Position numbers and translations under genes: made by a program
Notes under the pieces: model-generated
The model's input: only the letters and a program-made list of their open reading frames with translations
What the model was told of the DNA's origin: nothing
Databases searched by the model: none
Assembly: GCA_016222805.1 (NCBI GenBank)
Contig: JACRQG010000027.1
Coordinates: forward strand, 275,349-339,348
DNA length: 64,000 nucleotides
Reading direction: 5' to 3'
Source of the DNA: Verrucomicrobiota bacterium
GTDB taxonomy: Bacteria; Verrucomicrobiota; Verrucomicrobiia; Opitutales; Opitutaceae
Part shown: positions 17,673 through 27,600 of the stretch, one piece after another
Position numbering within the stretch: position 1 is the first letter of the stretch
Layout of the letters: each line of letters begins with the position of its first letter

Positions 17673-19190
17673 ATGACAAATCGGACCCGCCGTGACTTCC
17701 TGCAAACCTCGATCCTCGGCGCCGCCGCCGCTGTCGCCAGTTGCCACCGGAGCTATGGGCAGGTCGGGGCCGTTCGGGGCAGCGCCAATGGCGACATCCG
17801 CGTCGCGGTGGTCGGGCTCCGCACCAAGGGACTCGAGCACATGCTCGAGTATGCCGGTCGGCTGAAGGGAGCGCGGCTCGTGGCGCTCTGCGACTGCGAC
17901 CGCGAAATCCTGGCGGCGCGCCAAGCTGAATGCGGGAAGCTCGGTGTCACCCCGGCCGTCTTCCGCGACTACCGGAAGCTCCTCGAAAGCCGTGACGTCG
18001 ACGCCGTGGTGCTGGCTCCGCCGAACCATCATCACTCGCTTATGACCATCTGGGCCCTAAAGGCGGGCAAGGATGTGTATGTCGAGAAACCGCTCTCGCA
18101 CAACATCTGGGAAGGACGGCAGGCCGTGGCCGCGGCGCGCAAGTACCCGAAAAACGTCGTGCAGGCCGGCATGCAGAACCGCTCCTCCGACGACATCAAG
18201 GAGGCGATCGCGTACGTTCGCTCCGGCCAGCTCGGGCGGATCCAGTGGGTGCGCGGTCTGTGCTACAAACAACGCGACAGCATCGGCCGCACCACCGGCC
18301 CGCAGCCCGTTCCCGCGGCGATCGACTATGACCTCTGGACCGGTCCCGCCGATCTCACCCCGCCCCGGCGCAATTCGCCCAAGAACGGGACCGTGCACTA
18401 CGACTGGCACTGGTTCTGGAACTACGGTGGGGGCGACATCTGCAACCAGGGAGTGCACCAACTGGACATCGCCCGCTGGTTTCTCGACGAACCCGGGCTG
18501 CCGCCGTCCGTGATCAGCTTTGGCGGCCGTTTCGGCTATCGCGACGACGCCGAAACGCCCAACACGCTCGTCACCGCCTTTGACTACCCGCGGGCGCCGC
18601 TGATCTTCGAGGTGCGCGGGCTGCCGGCCAAGGCGGGCATGCAGGCGATGGACGCCTATCGGGGCACGCGGATTGGCGTCATCGTGCAGTGCGAGGGCGG
18701 GTATGTGGCCGTGAGCGAGACCGGTACCGCCGTCATCTACGACCGCCAGCACAAGATTCTGCGGAAGCTCGCGGAGAGCACCCTGGTCACGCACTACGCC
18801 AATTTCGTGCGGGGGATGCAGACGCGCCAGGTGTTCACCGGCCTGATCGAGGACTGCCATCTCTCCACGTCGCTCTGCCACCTCGCGAATATCTCCTATC
18901 TGCTCGGCGCCGGCACTTCGCCGGGGGCGTTGGCAGAGGCCATCCGCGCGGACGCTTCCTCCCGCGAGGCCTGTGAACGGATGTTGGATCACCTGCGGGC
19001 CAACGGGATTCCAGCCGGCGAGCCCACGGTGCTCGGTCCGCGCCTGCCGATCGATGCCGCCAGCGGTCGGGTCGTCGGTCCGGACCCGACCATCCGCGCG
19101 GCGGCGAACGCCTGCCCGATCATGCGGCGTACGGGCCGGGGGGCCTTCGCCATTCCCGTCATTGATGATCGGCCGGTCGCGGCGGGCTAG
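17673..19190 (+). CDS. Tat-exported Gfo/Idh/MocA-family oxidoreductase
   Basis: This 505-residue NAD(P)-dependent sugar oxidoreductase has a Tat signal (TRRDFLQTSILGAAAAV, residues 5-21), a Rossmann domain (IRVAVVGLRTKG) and the family EKP motif in VYVEKPLSHN. The His and Asp of the second domain appear in GGGDICNQGVHQLDIARW. Exported members probably keep a tightly held nucleotide and oxidise or rearrange glycosides in the periplasm. The gene sits 56 bases after one TonB receptor and 43 bases before a related one, so the three are probably co-transcribed. Its likely 3-keto-sugar products would suit the exported DegT-family aminotransferases upstream; this is inference. The C-terminus is about 40-50 residues longer than typical members. 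Confidence 0.9.
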   Translation: MTNRTRRDFLQTSILGAAAAVASCHRSYGQVGAVRGSANGDIRVAVVGLRTKGLEHMLEYAGRLKGARLVALCDCDREILAARQAECGKLGVTPAVFRDYRKLLESRDVDAVVLAPPNHHHSLMTIWALKAGKDVYVEKPLSHNIWEGRQAVAAARKYPKNVVQAGMQNRSSDDIKEAIAYVRSGQLGRIQWVRGLCYKQRDSIGRTTGPQPVPAAIDYDLWTGPADLTPPRRNSPKNGTVHYDWHWFWNYGGGDICNQGVHQLDIARWFLDEPGLPPSVISFGGRFGYRDDAETPNTLVTAFDYPRAPLIFEVRGLPAKAGMQAMDAYRGTRIGVIVQCEGGYVAVSETGTAVIYDRQHKILRKLAESTLVTHYANFVRGMQTRQVFTGLIEDCHLSTSLCHLANISYLLGAGTSPGALAEAIRADASSREACERMLDHLRANGIPAGEPTVLGPRLPIDAASGRVVGPDPTIRAAANACPIMRRTGRGAFAIPVIDDRPVAAG

Positions 19191-19233
19191 CCGCCCGGAT
19201 CAACGGGGTCACCTCCTTCCTCCTCCCGACACC

Positions 19234-22200
19234 ATGAAACCAAGACCGCTTCGCAATCCCCTCAGCGCCCGCCGGTGGCGGGCTCTCGGCCTCACCCTGG
19301 CCCTCAGTCTCGGGCTGCTCCCGTTGGCCGCCGCGCCGGTTTCCGGCCGGGTCACCGGCGTCGTCACCAATCGGGCGACCGGCGACCTCCTGGCCGATGC
19401 CGTCGTCACGGTCGAGGGTGGCGCCGCCACGACGACAAGCGAGCGCGCGGGCAACTACAGTCTCAGCCTGCCGCCCGGGAAATACACGCTCGTCGTGCAT
19501 TACGTCGGCTTGGACTCCGCGCGGGTGCCCGTGACCATCGAGGCGGAGCGCACGACGGTGGCCGACATCGCGCTTACCTCCGAGGTCTACGTGCTCGACC
19601 CGGTCGCGGTGAAGGGCATCCGCGAGGGCAATGCGCTGGCGATTCAGCAACAGCGGCAGTCGATGAACGTGAAGACGACCGTGGCGACCGATGTCTTCGG
19701 CAACCCCGCGGCCAACCCCGGCGAACTCGCGCAACGCCTGCCGGGCGTCGCGGTCGACATCATCGGCAGCGAGGTACGCAGCGTCTATGTGCGCGGCATG
19801 GCGCCGGGATTCGCGCAGCTCACCATCGACGGGGATCGGATGGCGAGCTCGGCCGGCACCAGTGGCGGCCGCGATGTGCAGATCGAGCAGCTCGGCACGG
19901 GCAACATCCAGCAGGTGGAGCTGATCAAGGCCCCCACGCCGGAGATGGACGCCAACGCGATCGGCGGCTATCTCAACCTCGTGGCGCGGCGTTCCTTCGA
20001 CAGCCCGCGCCGGCAGATTGGCCTCACCACCGGTGTGCTCTGGCGCAAGCGCGGGTTCTCCGGCAGCCCGTTCCAGGATCGCGCCGACGGCCTCGACCTG
20101 CTCGCCCTCACCTTCAGCGACGCCTACGGGGTGTGGGGCGGGAAACGGAACCTGGGGATCGCCTTCAACTTCAACTTCCGCCGCTCCGCCACGACCCAGG
20201 ACGAGATGGGTCCGGGCGCCCTGACCGGCCCGGCGGCCGCCTGGCTCAATCCGCTCGGCGCGCAGCCCCTGCAGCGGGTGTTTGGCACGGGTGACTTCGG
20301 CTACAAGGCCGATTCGCGCAACTCCGGCCTGGCGGTCGACTACAAGGTCAGCGACACGTCGATCGTCTACGCCAAGCTGCAGATCAATTCGAACTACCAG
20401 TACCAGCAGTATTTCCGTCCCACGGTCGGTAACAGTGCGGCCACCGCGGCGAGCTTCACGCCGGACAGCACCTTTCTCCGCACGGTGATGCTGCCCGCGA
20501 CCGCCGTCACCGCCGACGTCGAGTCTTCGGATTTCACGAAGAAGGCGCTGAACTGGTTTCTCAGCGGTGGGAGCGAACACAAGATCTTCCAGGGGGCCGG
20601 CCTCCTGAGCCTGCGCGGCAGCTATTCCCACGCGAACATCAACTACCCGGCGTGGATCCGCCTGCACTCGATCGCCCGGGGCATCGGTTTCCAGCTCGAT
20701 CGCAGCCGCGCCGAACAGTGGTTTCCGGAATTCACGCAGACGGCGGGGCCCGCGTTGACCGAGCCCGCCAGCTACAACCTCACGAGCTACACCCGCCAGT
20801 CGTACAAGGCGCCAAATGATCTCTACGGCGGCCGCGTCGACTACAAACACGTGTTCCGGACCGCGCGACCGTTGTTCGTGAAACTCGGCCTGAAATACGA
20901 CAGCGACGAACGGGCGCCGAACCAGCAGTACTCGCAGCGCACGTGGGTGGGCGCCGATGGCGCGCCCAACACCTCCGATGACTCGATGGCTCCGTACGCC
21001 GTCGTGAGTTACCGGCAGAGCGACGGCCGGTATGGACCCTTCCCCTTTGCCAACATTCCCGGCTCGGGTGGCAAGGGTGACACGCTCGCGGTCCCGTCCA
21101 GTTACTGGGGCCGCACCGCGGCGGACGCCTACACCGATTACGTCAACTCGCAGCTCAACGATGTGAAGCTGCGGGAGCGCATCGGGGCGGCCTACGTCCA
21201 GGCCAACCTCCAGCTTGGCCGGCTGCGGGTGCTGGGCGGGATCCGAATGGAGGAAACGAAGACGCGGGGCACCGCCTGGGTGCGCAACACCTCGGCCTCC
21301 TGGGGGGGGAACTCCGTGGGCGGCGCCAATCTCGATCCCGCGGTGGTCGCGGCCAACGAGGCGCGCGCGGCGCGGTCCTTCGTGCGGCGTGAGACGGCCG
21401 AGGGCAAGTACCGCAACGTGTTTCCCGGGCTCCACTTCGTCTACGAGCCCTTTGAAAGCCTGCTGCTGCGGGCGAGCTACAACAAATCGATCACGCGTCC
21501 GCCGACCGCGAACCTGCTGCCGTCGATCACCGAAAATCCCGATTCCACGCCGCCCACCATCACCCTCGGCAATCCCAACCTGCGACCCTACACCGCCGAC
21601 AACTTCGAGTTGGGAATCGAGAAGTACTTCGAGCCGGTGGGCGTCGTCAGTGTGAATGTGTTCCGGAAGAACATCTCGAACTACTTCCGCAGCTTCGTGC
21701 GCGATCTCGGGGCCGGCGGCCTCGACGGCCAGGGGGCCTACGCGAATTACCGTCTCAGCCAGGCGCTCAACATTGGCCAGGCGCGGATCCAGGGCGTCGA
21801 ACTCCGCTACGACCAGCAGTTCAGTTTCCTGCCCGGCTTTTGGCGCGGCTTCGGACTCAACTCCAACTTCACCTATCTTGAAACCGAGGGCGACTTCGGC
21901 GGGGTGACCACGACGCGCCTCCTCGCCGGTTTTCGGCCGCGCAGCGGCAACGCCGGTCTCAGCTACCGTGGCAAGGGCCTGCTGGCCACGTTGCTCGTCA
22001 ATTGGAGCGACCGCTTCTTCTTCAACGAGCCCGCCACCGGTTTCCGCATCTTTAACCAGCGCCGGACCTTCCTCGACCTGAAGCTCCAGTATCGCCTCAA
22101 CCCCCGCTACGAGCTGTTCTGGGATACTTTCAACCTCGCCGATGAGGCCGCGCGCGAGGAGGTGAGCGAAGACGGCCGGCTCTACACCTTCCGGACCCGG

Positions 22201-22242
22201 CAGGGCATCAGCTTCGTCGCCGGTATCCGCGCGCGCTTCTGA
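19234..22242 (+). CDS. TonB-dependent receptor with carboxypeptidase-regulatory-like domain
   Basis: This 1002-residue outer-membrane receptor has a signal peptide (about 1-34), a carboxypeptidase-regulatory-like domain (about 37-115), a TonB-box segment LDPVAVKG (121-128), a plug (about 135-260, with LAQRLPGVAVDI and VYVRGMAPGFAQ) and a barrel ending in GIRARF. It is a paralogue of the receptor at 14551, and together they flank the oxidoreductase. The start at ATG 19234 is set by the signal peptide, although the frame is open upstream inside the previous gene. Two divergent copies in one operon may widen the ligand range. Confidence 0.93.
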   Translation: MKPRPLRNPLSARRWRALGLTLALSLGLLPLAAAPVSGRVTGVVTNRATGDLLADAVVTVEGGAATTTSERAGNYSLSLPPGKYTLVVHYVGLDSARVPVTIEAERTTVADIALTSEVYVLDPVAVKGIREGNALAIQQQRQSMNVKTTVATDVFGNPAANPGELAQRLPGVAVDIIGSEVRSVYVRGMAPGFAQLTIDGDRMASSAGTSGGRDVQIEQLGTGNIQQVELIKAPTPEMDANAIGGYLNLVARRSFDSPRRQIGLTTGVLWRKRGFSGSPFQDRADGLDLLALTFSDAYGVWGGKRNLGIAFNFNFRRSATTQDEMGPGALTGPAAAWLNPLGAQPLQRVFGTGDFGYKADSRNSGLAVDYKVSDTSIVYAKLQINSNYQYQQYFRPTVGNSAATAASFTPDSTFLRTVMLPATAVTADVESSDFTKKALNWFLSGGSEHKIFQGAGLLSLRGSYSHANINYPAWIRLHSIARGIGFQLDRSRAEQWFPEFTQTAGPALTEPASYNLTSYTRQSYKAPNDLYGGRVDYKHVFRTARPLFVKLGLKYDSDERAPNQQYSQRTWVGADGAPNTSDDSMAPYAVVSYRQSDGRYGPFPFANIPGSGGKGDTLAVPSSYWGRTAADAYTDYVNSQLNDVKLRERIGAAYVQANLQLGRLRVLGGIRMEETKTRGTAWVRNTSASWGGNSVGGANLDPAVVAANEARAARSFVRRETAEGKYRNVFPGLHFVYEPFESLLLRASYNKSITRPPTANLLPSITENPDSTPPTITLGNPNLRPYTADNFELGIEKYFEPVGVVSVNVFRKNISNYFRSFVRDLGAGGLDGQGAYANYRLSQALNIGQARIQGVELRYDQQFSFLPGFWRGFGLNSNFTYLETEGDFGGVTTTRLLAGFRPRSGNAGLSYRGKGLLATLLVNWSDRFFFNEPATGFRIFNQRRTFLDLKLQYRLNPRYELFWDTFNLADEAAREEVSEDGRLYTFRTRQGISFVAGIRARF

Positions 22243-22262
22243 CGTCCAGGGCACCACGAGGT

Positions 22263-22286
22263 GCGGGGGCTTGCCGGAGCCCCTGC
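22263..22286 (+). terminator. GC-rich hairpin after the receptor operon, candidate terminator
   Basis: GCGGGGGCT-TGCCGG-AGCCCCTGC gives a 9-bp stem with one mismatch, 20 bases after the receptor stop. There is no T-run, so this is a weak call. Confidence 0.4.
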
Positions 22287-22755
22287 GCCCACTTCCCGGC
22301 TGGATTGGCGCTGCGGGAATCGGGGGCTTGCTCCACGAAGGAGGAGTCCCTTTTGCAGCTGAGTTAGGTCGGGGAGCCGCCGTTTCACCAGGTGCACCCG
22401 AAGGGCGTCCGGCACCGGCTTGAGGAGCGGAAACACCTGGGCGCGGACGGTGCCCCACCGGCGCACCGCTTCCTGGCTCGCGATCGAGCCATCCGATGAT
22501 GTCAGCGTTCCGTGGCAATCTGACGCCTTCCGAATCTGACCGAATTGCGATCGGTGCGGGAGTTCAGGCGGTGGGAGACCGCGAGTTCGCCTTCGGAGAG
22601 CCCCTTTTTGGCACCGCCGGATATCGCGGCTGGTGGCTCCGGATCGTGTCACTGGGAAGAAAAGAGTCGGCCACCACGCTTTCGCTCGAGGGCAGAACCG
22701 AGTGCGCGTGCGAGCACGCGGAACACGACTGGAGGTGGGCAGGCTGGAATGTCCA
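22287..22755. other. Gene-free stretch with a coding-like trace on the minus strand
   Basis: No complete gene is seen. On the minus strand, around 22480-22330, one frame reads SQEAVRRWGTVRAQVFPLL and on to LPDLTQLQKGLLL with GC-rich third positions and natural-looking composition. It has no start of its own and merges into a shadow of the sulfatase gene. It may be the tail of a decayed gene; the family was not recognised. Confidence 0.25.
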
Positions 22756-22786
22756 CTGCCCGGGTTGCCGCTTCGCCTCCGGGCAG
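22756..22786 (-). terminator. Hairpin after the sulfatase gene, candidate terminator
   Basis: CTGCCCGG and CCGGGCAG form a perfect 8-bp stem with a 15-base loop, starting 16 bases past the sulfatase stop on the minus strand. There is no T-run. Confidence 0.35.
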
Positions 22787-22801
22787 GTGGGAAAGCCCGG
22801 A

Positions 22802-24364
22802 TTACGTCTTCTTCTTGGCCGCTTTCGTCGCGGCGGGGAGCGGCTTGCGCAGCACCACGGGCACGGCGTTGGCCTGGCGCGCGCCGGGCGTGCTGCGGCC
22901 GTCGTCGACGAGTTTCTGCAGCAGGGCAGTCAGGCGGGCGACCTCCCCGGGATGATCCTTCGCCACGTTTTTCGCTTCGGCGATGTCGCCGTCGGCGATG
23001 CGGTAGAGCTGGGTGTCGGGCAAGCCTTGCTTGACGGCTTCCGGATCCCGGGGGGCGGACCAACCGCCGCTGCCCGGGCAGAGCGCGAGTTTCCACGGGC
23101 CCTTCCGGATCGCGAAGGCGCCGGAGATCGTGTGATGCACAATCGACGCGCGGGCCGAGGGACCGCGGCCGAGCAGCACCGGCAGGAAACTGAAGCTGTC
23201 CTCCGCCATCGTATCGGCCAGCGGCACGCCGATGGCCTCGGCGCAGGTGGCGAACACGTCGGTCAGGCACACGAGCTGATCGCTCACTGCGGGGCGCACC
23301 CGGGCCGGCCAGCGGACGAAGAACGGCACGCGGTGGCCACCATCGAAGACATCGGCCTTGTTGCCGCGCAAGGGGCCGGAGACAGCGTGTCCCTTTCCGG
23401 CCAGTTCCTCGATCTGGGCCTGCGGGGAGCAGCCGTTGTCGCTGGTGAAGACGAGCAGGGTGTTGCGGGCGGCGCCCGTGCGGTCGAGCGCTTCGAGCAC
23501 CTGGCCGACGGCCCAGTCGGTCTCCATGACGAAGTCGGCGTAGAGGTTCAAACCGCTGCGACCAATCCACTCCTTGGTCGGGGCGATCGGGGTGTGGGGG
23601 GAATTGAGCGGCAGGTAGAGGAAGAAGGGCTGGCCGGACGCGGCGCGCTCCTGGATGTAGGCGACGGCGCGGCGCGTGAACTCGGGCAGCACCTCAGCCA
23701 CTTCGAAATCCGGGGCCGCGGGCCCGGGCCGCACCGTGCCGCCGTGACCGGGATGCATGGGCCACGACTTGTCGACCGTGGGCAGGGCGGTCACGCGGTC
23801 ATTGGCGATGTAGGTGTACGGCACCATGTCGAGGGAGGCGCTGATGCCGAAGTAGGTGTCGAAGCCTACCGACGTCGGGCCATTCCGGATCGGCTGCGCG
23901 AAATCAACATTGCGCACCTGCGCGGGCGTCTCGACGGCGAGGGTGGTGACGTCCTTGCCGGGCAGTTTCGCCCAGTCCATGCCGAGGTGCCATTTGCCGA
24001 TCACGGCGGTGTGGTAGCCCTGCTTTTTCAGGACGGAGGCGAGGGTTTCGCGTCCGGGCTCGATCAGGCGGGGTGACAGGCCGCCGAGCACCCCGCTCTG
24101 CAACCGCGAGCGCCAGTTGTAGCGGCCGGTGAGCAGCCCGTAGCGGGTCGGCGTGCAGACGGAAGACGGGGTGTGGGCGTCGGTGAAGCGCACGCCCTCG
24201 CGGGCGATGCGATCCATGTGCGGCGTGGCGATCTTGCCGGCGGGGTGGTTGGCCTTCACGTCGCCGTAGCCGAGGTCGTCGCAAAGGATGACGACGACGT
24301 TGGGTTTCTCGGCGGCCAGGGCGGGGGCGACGGTCAGGATGGCAAGCAGGGGCAGGAGCTTCAT
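22802..24364 (-). CDS. Secreted arylsulfatase (type I sulfatase)
   Basis: This 520-residue protein has a signal peptide (about 1-18) and an alkaline-phosphatase-fold sulfatase domain. Metal ligands are visible in LCDDLGYGD (about residues 28-35). The formylglycine site is the C-T-P-T-R motif (Cys70 to Arg74) in SSVCTPTRYGLLTGR; the cysteine would need oxidation by a formylglycine-generating enzyme, which is not in this window. The frame continues upstream, but the signal peptide sets the start at 24364. The TonB receptor at 24690 lies upstream on the same strand, 325 bases away, with two repeats in between, so co-transcription is uncertain. Sulfatases of this type in related bacteria act on sulfated polysaccharides. 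The C-terminus is rich in lysine. Confidence 0.93.
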   Translation of the reverse strand: MKLLPLLAILTVAPALAAEKPNVVVILCDDLGYGDVKANHPAGKIATPHMDRIAREGVRFTDAHTPSSVCTPTRYGLLTGRYNWRSRLQSGVLGGLSPRLIEPGRETLASVLKKQGYHTAVIGKWHLGMDWAKLPGKDVTTLAVETPAQVRNVDFAQPIRNGPTSVGFDTYFGISASLDMVPYTYIANDRVTALPTVDKSWPMHPGHGGTVRPGPAAPDFEVAEVLPEFTRRAVAYIQERAASGQPFFLYLPLNSPHTPIAPTKEWIGRSGLNLYADFVMETDWAVGQVLEALDRTGAARNTLLVFTSDNGCSPQAQIEELAGKGHAVSGPLRGNKADVFDGGHRVPFFVRWPARVRPAVSDQLVCLTDVFATCAEAIGVPLADTMAEDSFSFLPVLLGRGPSARASIVHHTISGAFAIRKGPWKLALCPGSGGWSAPRDPEAVKQGLPDTQLYRIADGDIAEAKNVAKDHPGEVARLTALLQKLVDDGRSTPGARQANAVPVVLRKPLPAATKAAKKKT

Positions 24365-24424
24365 GGCGGTGCCTTCAGGAAGACGTGTCGGCGCGCTCCG
24401 GGAAACCCAAAAGAGTCGGTGAGC

Positions 24425-24546
24425 CGCGGGGGGGCGCATCTGTCGGTTGGCGGTTGTAGTCGGCCGCGGTGAGGCCGGCCGCCGGGGTCACCGCCCCCGG
24501 CTACACCAGACAAATGACCGCCAACCGGCAGATGCGCCCGCCGCGG
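24425..24546. repeat. Nested inverted repeat: 25-bp outer arms around a two-hairpin palindromic element
   Basis: The outer arms share GGGCGCATCTG-C/T-CGGTTGGCGGT (left arm about 24431-24455, right arm about 24517-24540 on the opposite strand, each flanked by CCGCGG). Between them, 24456-24504 reads GTAGTCGGCC to CCCCCGGCTAC and contains two smaller hairpins. The inner part matches the element at 35224-35296. This looks like a non-autonomous mobile or REP-like element inserted in, or carried with, an inverted repeat. No transposase is nearby. Confidence 0.6.
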
Positions 24547-24595
24547 AGGAAAGGCCGAAGCTCAAGGTGAACCGGTAGAGGCGGCCAAACCCGGG

Positions 24596-24667
24596 AACCA
24601 CGGAGAGACACCGATGCACACGGAGGAAGGCCGGCCCATGGGTGCCCAGGCGTGTTCATCCGTGGTT
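24596..24667. repeat. Interspersed inverted repeat of the AACCACGGA/ACACGGA type
   Basis: Both ends read AACCACGGA inwards (left on the plus strand, right on the minus strand), with further ACACGGA or AACACG copies inside. A worn copy is at 1673-1734. It lies between the receptor stop and the sulfatase and may act as a transcript-end structure. Confidence 0.5.
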
Positions 24668-24689
24668 GTGAGGCGCGGAAGCGCCCTCG

Positions 24690-27600
24690 CTAGAAGGAGA
24701 ATGTGTTTGTCAGGATGAACTGCCGCGGATCCTGGTAGCGGTAAGTCAGCGGGGCGAGCGTACGCGGGTGGACGTTGTTCACGATCAGTTCGCGCTGATC
24801 GAGGACGTTGTTGACGTTGAGCTGCACGCTCCAGCGCACCCGGCGTTTCAGGATCGCCAGGGAGTAGCTGATCTGCAGGTCGTAGACGTTTTGGTCCTTG
24901 GCGCTGACCAGGGTGACGCGGTCGATGGTGCGGCCGTTCCAGGCGTCGGTGTAGTCGGAGCCCGGGGAAATCGTGTAGTCGGTGCGGGCGCCGGCGATGC
25001 GGCCGAGGCGGAAGCGGGTACCGGCGCCGACCGAGAGGCCGCGCAGCCAACCCTCCCGAAAGTCATAGCGGGTCCGGAGATTGAGGTTGTGCAGCGGGTC
25101 GCCGACAAAGCGGCGCCCCTCGAAGACCTTGGGGTTGTCGAAGAACAACTGCTCGGCGTCGGCGAGCGCCTCGTTGATCGAATCGGTGTTGATCGTGAAA
25201 TCGCCGGTGGCGAGGATGTCGGCCGGGGTGCGCCAGTCGGTGGCGCTGGGGGCGAGATCGACGCCGGGAGTGGCGGGATTCTGGGTAAGGGAGTAGTTGG
25301 CGTACTTCTTCCAGTACGCCTTGTGGTGGTCGACGTACGCGCGGTACTCGGCGGCGATGTTGGTACGGGTCGTCCGGTTCTTCGCGTAGTTCACCGACAG
25401 GGACCAGGCCTCGGTGAGACGGCCGACCAGTTCGAGTTCGAGACCGCGGCTTTCGGAATCCTGGGTGTAGCCCTGGACCATGTTCATCACCTCGGCCTGG
25501 CGGCGGGCGAAGGCGGTCTCCTCGGCGCTGAGGCCGTTGGAGTTCGCGAGGGCGGTCCAGATGTTGACGATGTTGCTCTTGTTGAAACCGGAGAAGCCGA
25601 ACTCCCGCTGGGAGACGGTGTGGAACTTCGTGGCGGTGAGGAAGAGGCGGCTGCGCAAGAGGGAGAGTTTCACGCCGTAGTCGGTGGTCCGGCCGGCCGG
25701 CGAGGGCACGAGGTCGGCCAGTGTGGTCTGGCGGGGATCGGCCGGGGTGAGGTAGTTGGTGCCCGGGGTACTGAGGCTGTTGGCGGTGTTGAAGAAGATC
25801 GAGGCCCAGGGGGTGACGTGCGCCACGCCGCCGAGGGTCCGGGTCTGGCCGCGAAAGACGTTGGGCCGCGCGGTGCTGGGATCGACGGGGATCCACACGC
25901 CGGTGTTGGGGGCGATGGCCTCGCCGGCGGGATCGCGGACGGCGACGCCGACCCAGTTCTTCAGCCGATCCTGCCGGTAACCGAAGGTGCCGACGAGCCG
26001 GTTGCGGAGGAAGAAGGCCTGGGCGACTCCCATCCACGCTCCGGTGGAGCGATCCGCGTAGCCGATGTTGCCCTGGGCGCGGTTGAACTCGTGGAGATAG
26101 ACATCGGAGATCGCGCCGGTGCGCGGATCCTGGTACTTGACCGGGCCGCTGAGGTTGAGGGGCCCCGGAATCCGAAAATTGGGATCGTCCAGGACCGAGA
26201 GATCCTTGAGGTAGAAGCGCTGCAATGCCTGGTTGGCGCTGTTTTCGGGCGTGGCCACGAAGGCGCCGCCGCTGGCAAGCGAGGGCCCTTTCAACCAGTA
26301 TTGCTGGAGGGTTTCGCTGCGGGTCTTGAGGCGGGCCATCTCCCCGAGCCCGGCGAGGCGCAGGCGCACCCAGTCGCGGTGGGCGCGTTCGTAGGAGACC
26401 GTGGCGCGGCCCTGGGTCACCTGCGAACTGGAGGGGCGGTGATCCGGCGAGAGGTCGAAGTAGTAGAGCTGGTCCGCGGGCTTGAGCTGGCCGGTGGGGA
26501 GGAAGCGGTTGGTGTCGACCGCGACGCCATAGTAATTCCACGTCGCGAGATTGTGGGTGTCGCCGCGGGAGAGTTGGCGGTTGAAGCCCAGCTCAAGGTT
26601 GAGATCGCGGGCGAGTTCGCGGGTGAGGAAGGCGGAGGCGTTTTGCACGCGAAAAAGGCCGCGGACCCAGTTGGCCTCGAGCACGGCCTCCGGATTGCGC
26701 CGGCCCATTTCGAAGTCGTTGGCGAGGTTGCCGCCGGTGCCGGCCTCGCTGTAGGTGAACTGCCGGTAGTTCTGGGCGTAGGGGAAACTCGGACTCACCA
26801 CGACCCAGTCGCCGCCGGAGCGCTCCAGGACGCCGGTGACGGCCGTCGTGCCGGTGTCGCGCAGGGGCGTGCCCGGGGTGCCGGAAGCGCCGGTGCCGGG
26901 AGTGCCGGGAACGTAGGTGGCGGAGAAATTGTTGAAGATCGGGCGGCCGCTGGCCTCCCAGACGGACCTGAGATCGTTGGCGAAGAACGGCCGCGGCACG
27001 AAGCGGTTGATTTCCCCGTGTTCGAATTCGGCGCGCAGGGGGGTGCGGCGATCGATCTGCCACTTGGCGGCGAGGAAGGCGCGATCCTGGTCGTTGTGGC
27101 CGGCCGCGCGCCATGAGGAGTCGCGGCCGCGGAGCACGACGGCGCGCAGGCCCAGGGTGTGGCGGAGGGGGGCGACGTTGGCATCGGCGATCCAGCGCTC
27201 GCCGCCCCACGAGTCGACCCGGCTGGTGACGGAGTAGGCGGCGCGGTCGGTGCGGGCCTGCTTGCTGGAGACGTTGATCTTCCCGGCAGGCGAGCCGAAG
27301 CCGAAGAGGATGGAGTTCGGGCCGCGGGAGACCTCGAGGCTCTCGGTCATGTACAGGTCGACCTCGCCGGGCGCGGAGAAGAAATTGATGCTGCGTCCGC
27401 CGCCGGGGAGGCCGCGGATGCGGATGGAGCGGATGCCGTCGTTGTAACCATCGGCGACCGGGCCGGCGGCGCGGGCGTCGTCGGTCTCGATGCGGGTACC
27501 CACGCCGTATTCAATCGCCTCCTCGAGGTTGGTGGCGGCGATGTCGCGCAGAAACTCGGCCGTCATCGGACTGATGGCCGCGGCGACATCGCGCAGGTTC

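Noticed and set aside
19159..22518. A 1119-codon open frame antisense to the TonB receptor at 19234
   Set aside because: It is a mirror effect of GC-rich codons in the real gene; the plus frame has a signal peptide, TonB box and barrel while the antisense product has no domain. The same applies to long antisense frames at 14758-16980, 31795-34677, 45212-47854 and 50658-53567.
22182..23570. A 462-codon minus-strand frame spanning the receptor end, the gap and the sulfatase gene
   Set aside because: It covers parts of two real genes in other frames and is Arg/Gly/Pro-rich; only the short trace within the gap is noted.
24425..24546. An insertion sequence
   Set aside because: The element is about 120 bases long with no transposase frame inside or beside it, so only a repeat or non-autonomous element is claimed.
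24768..27116. A 782-codon plus-strand frame opposite the receptor at 24690
   Set aside because: It is a Gly/Ala/Glu-rich shadow with no recognisable domain; the minus-strand receptor is unmistakable.
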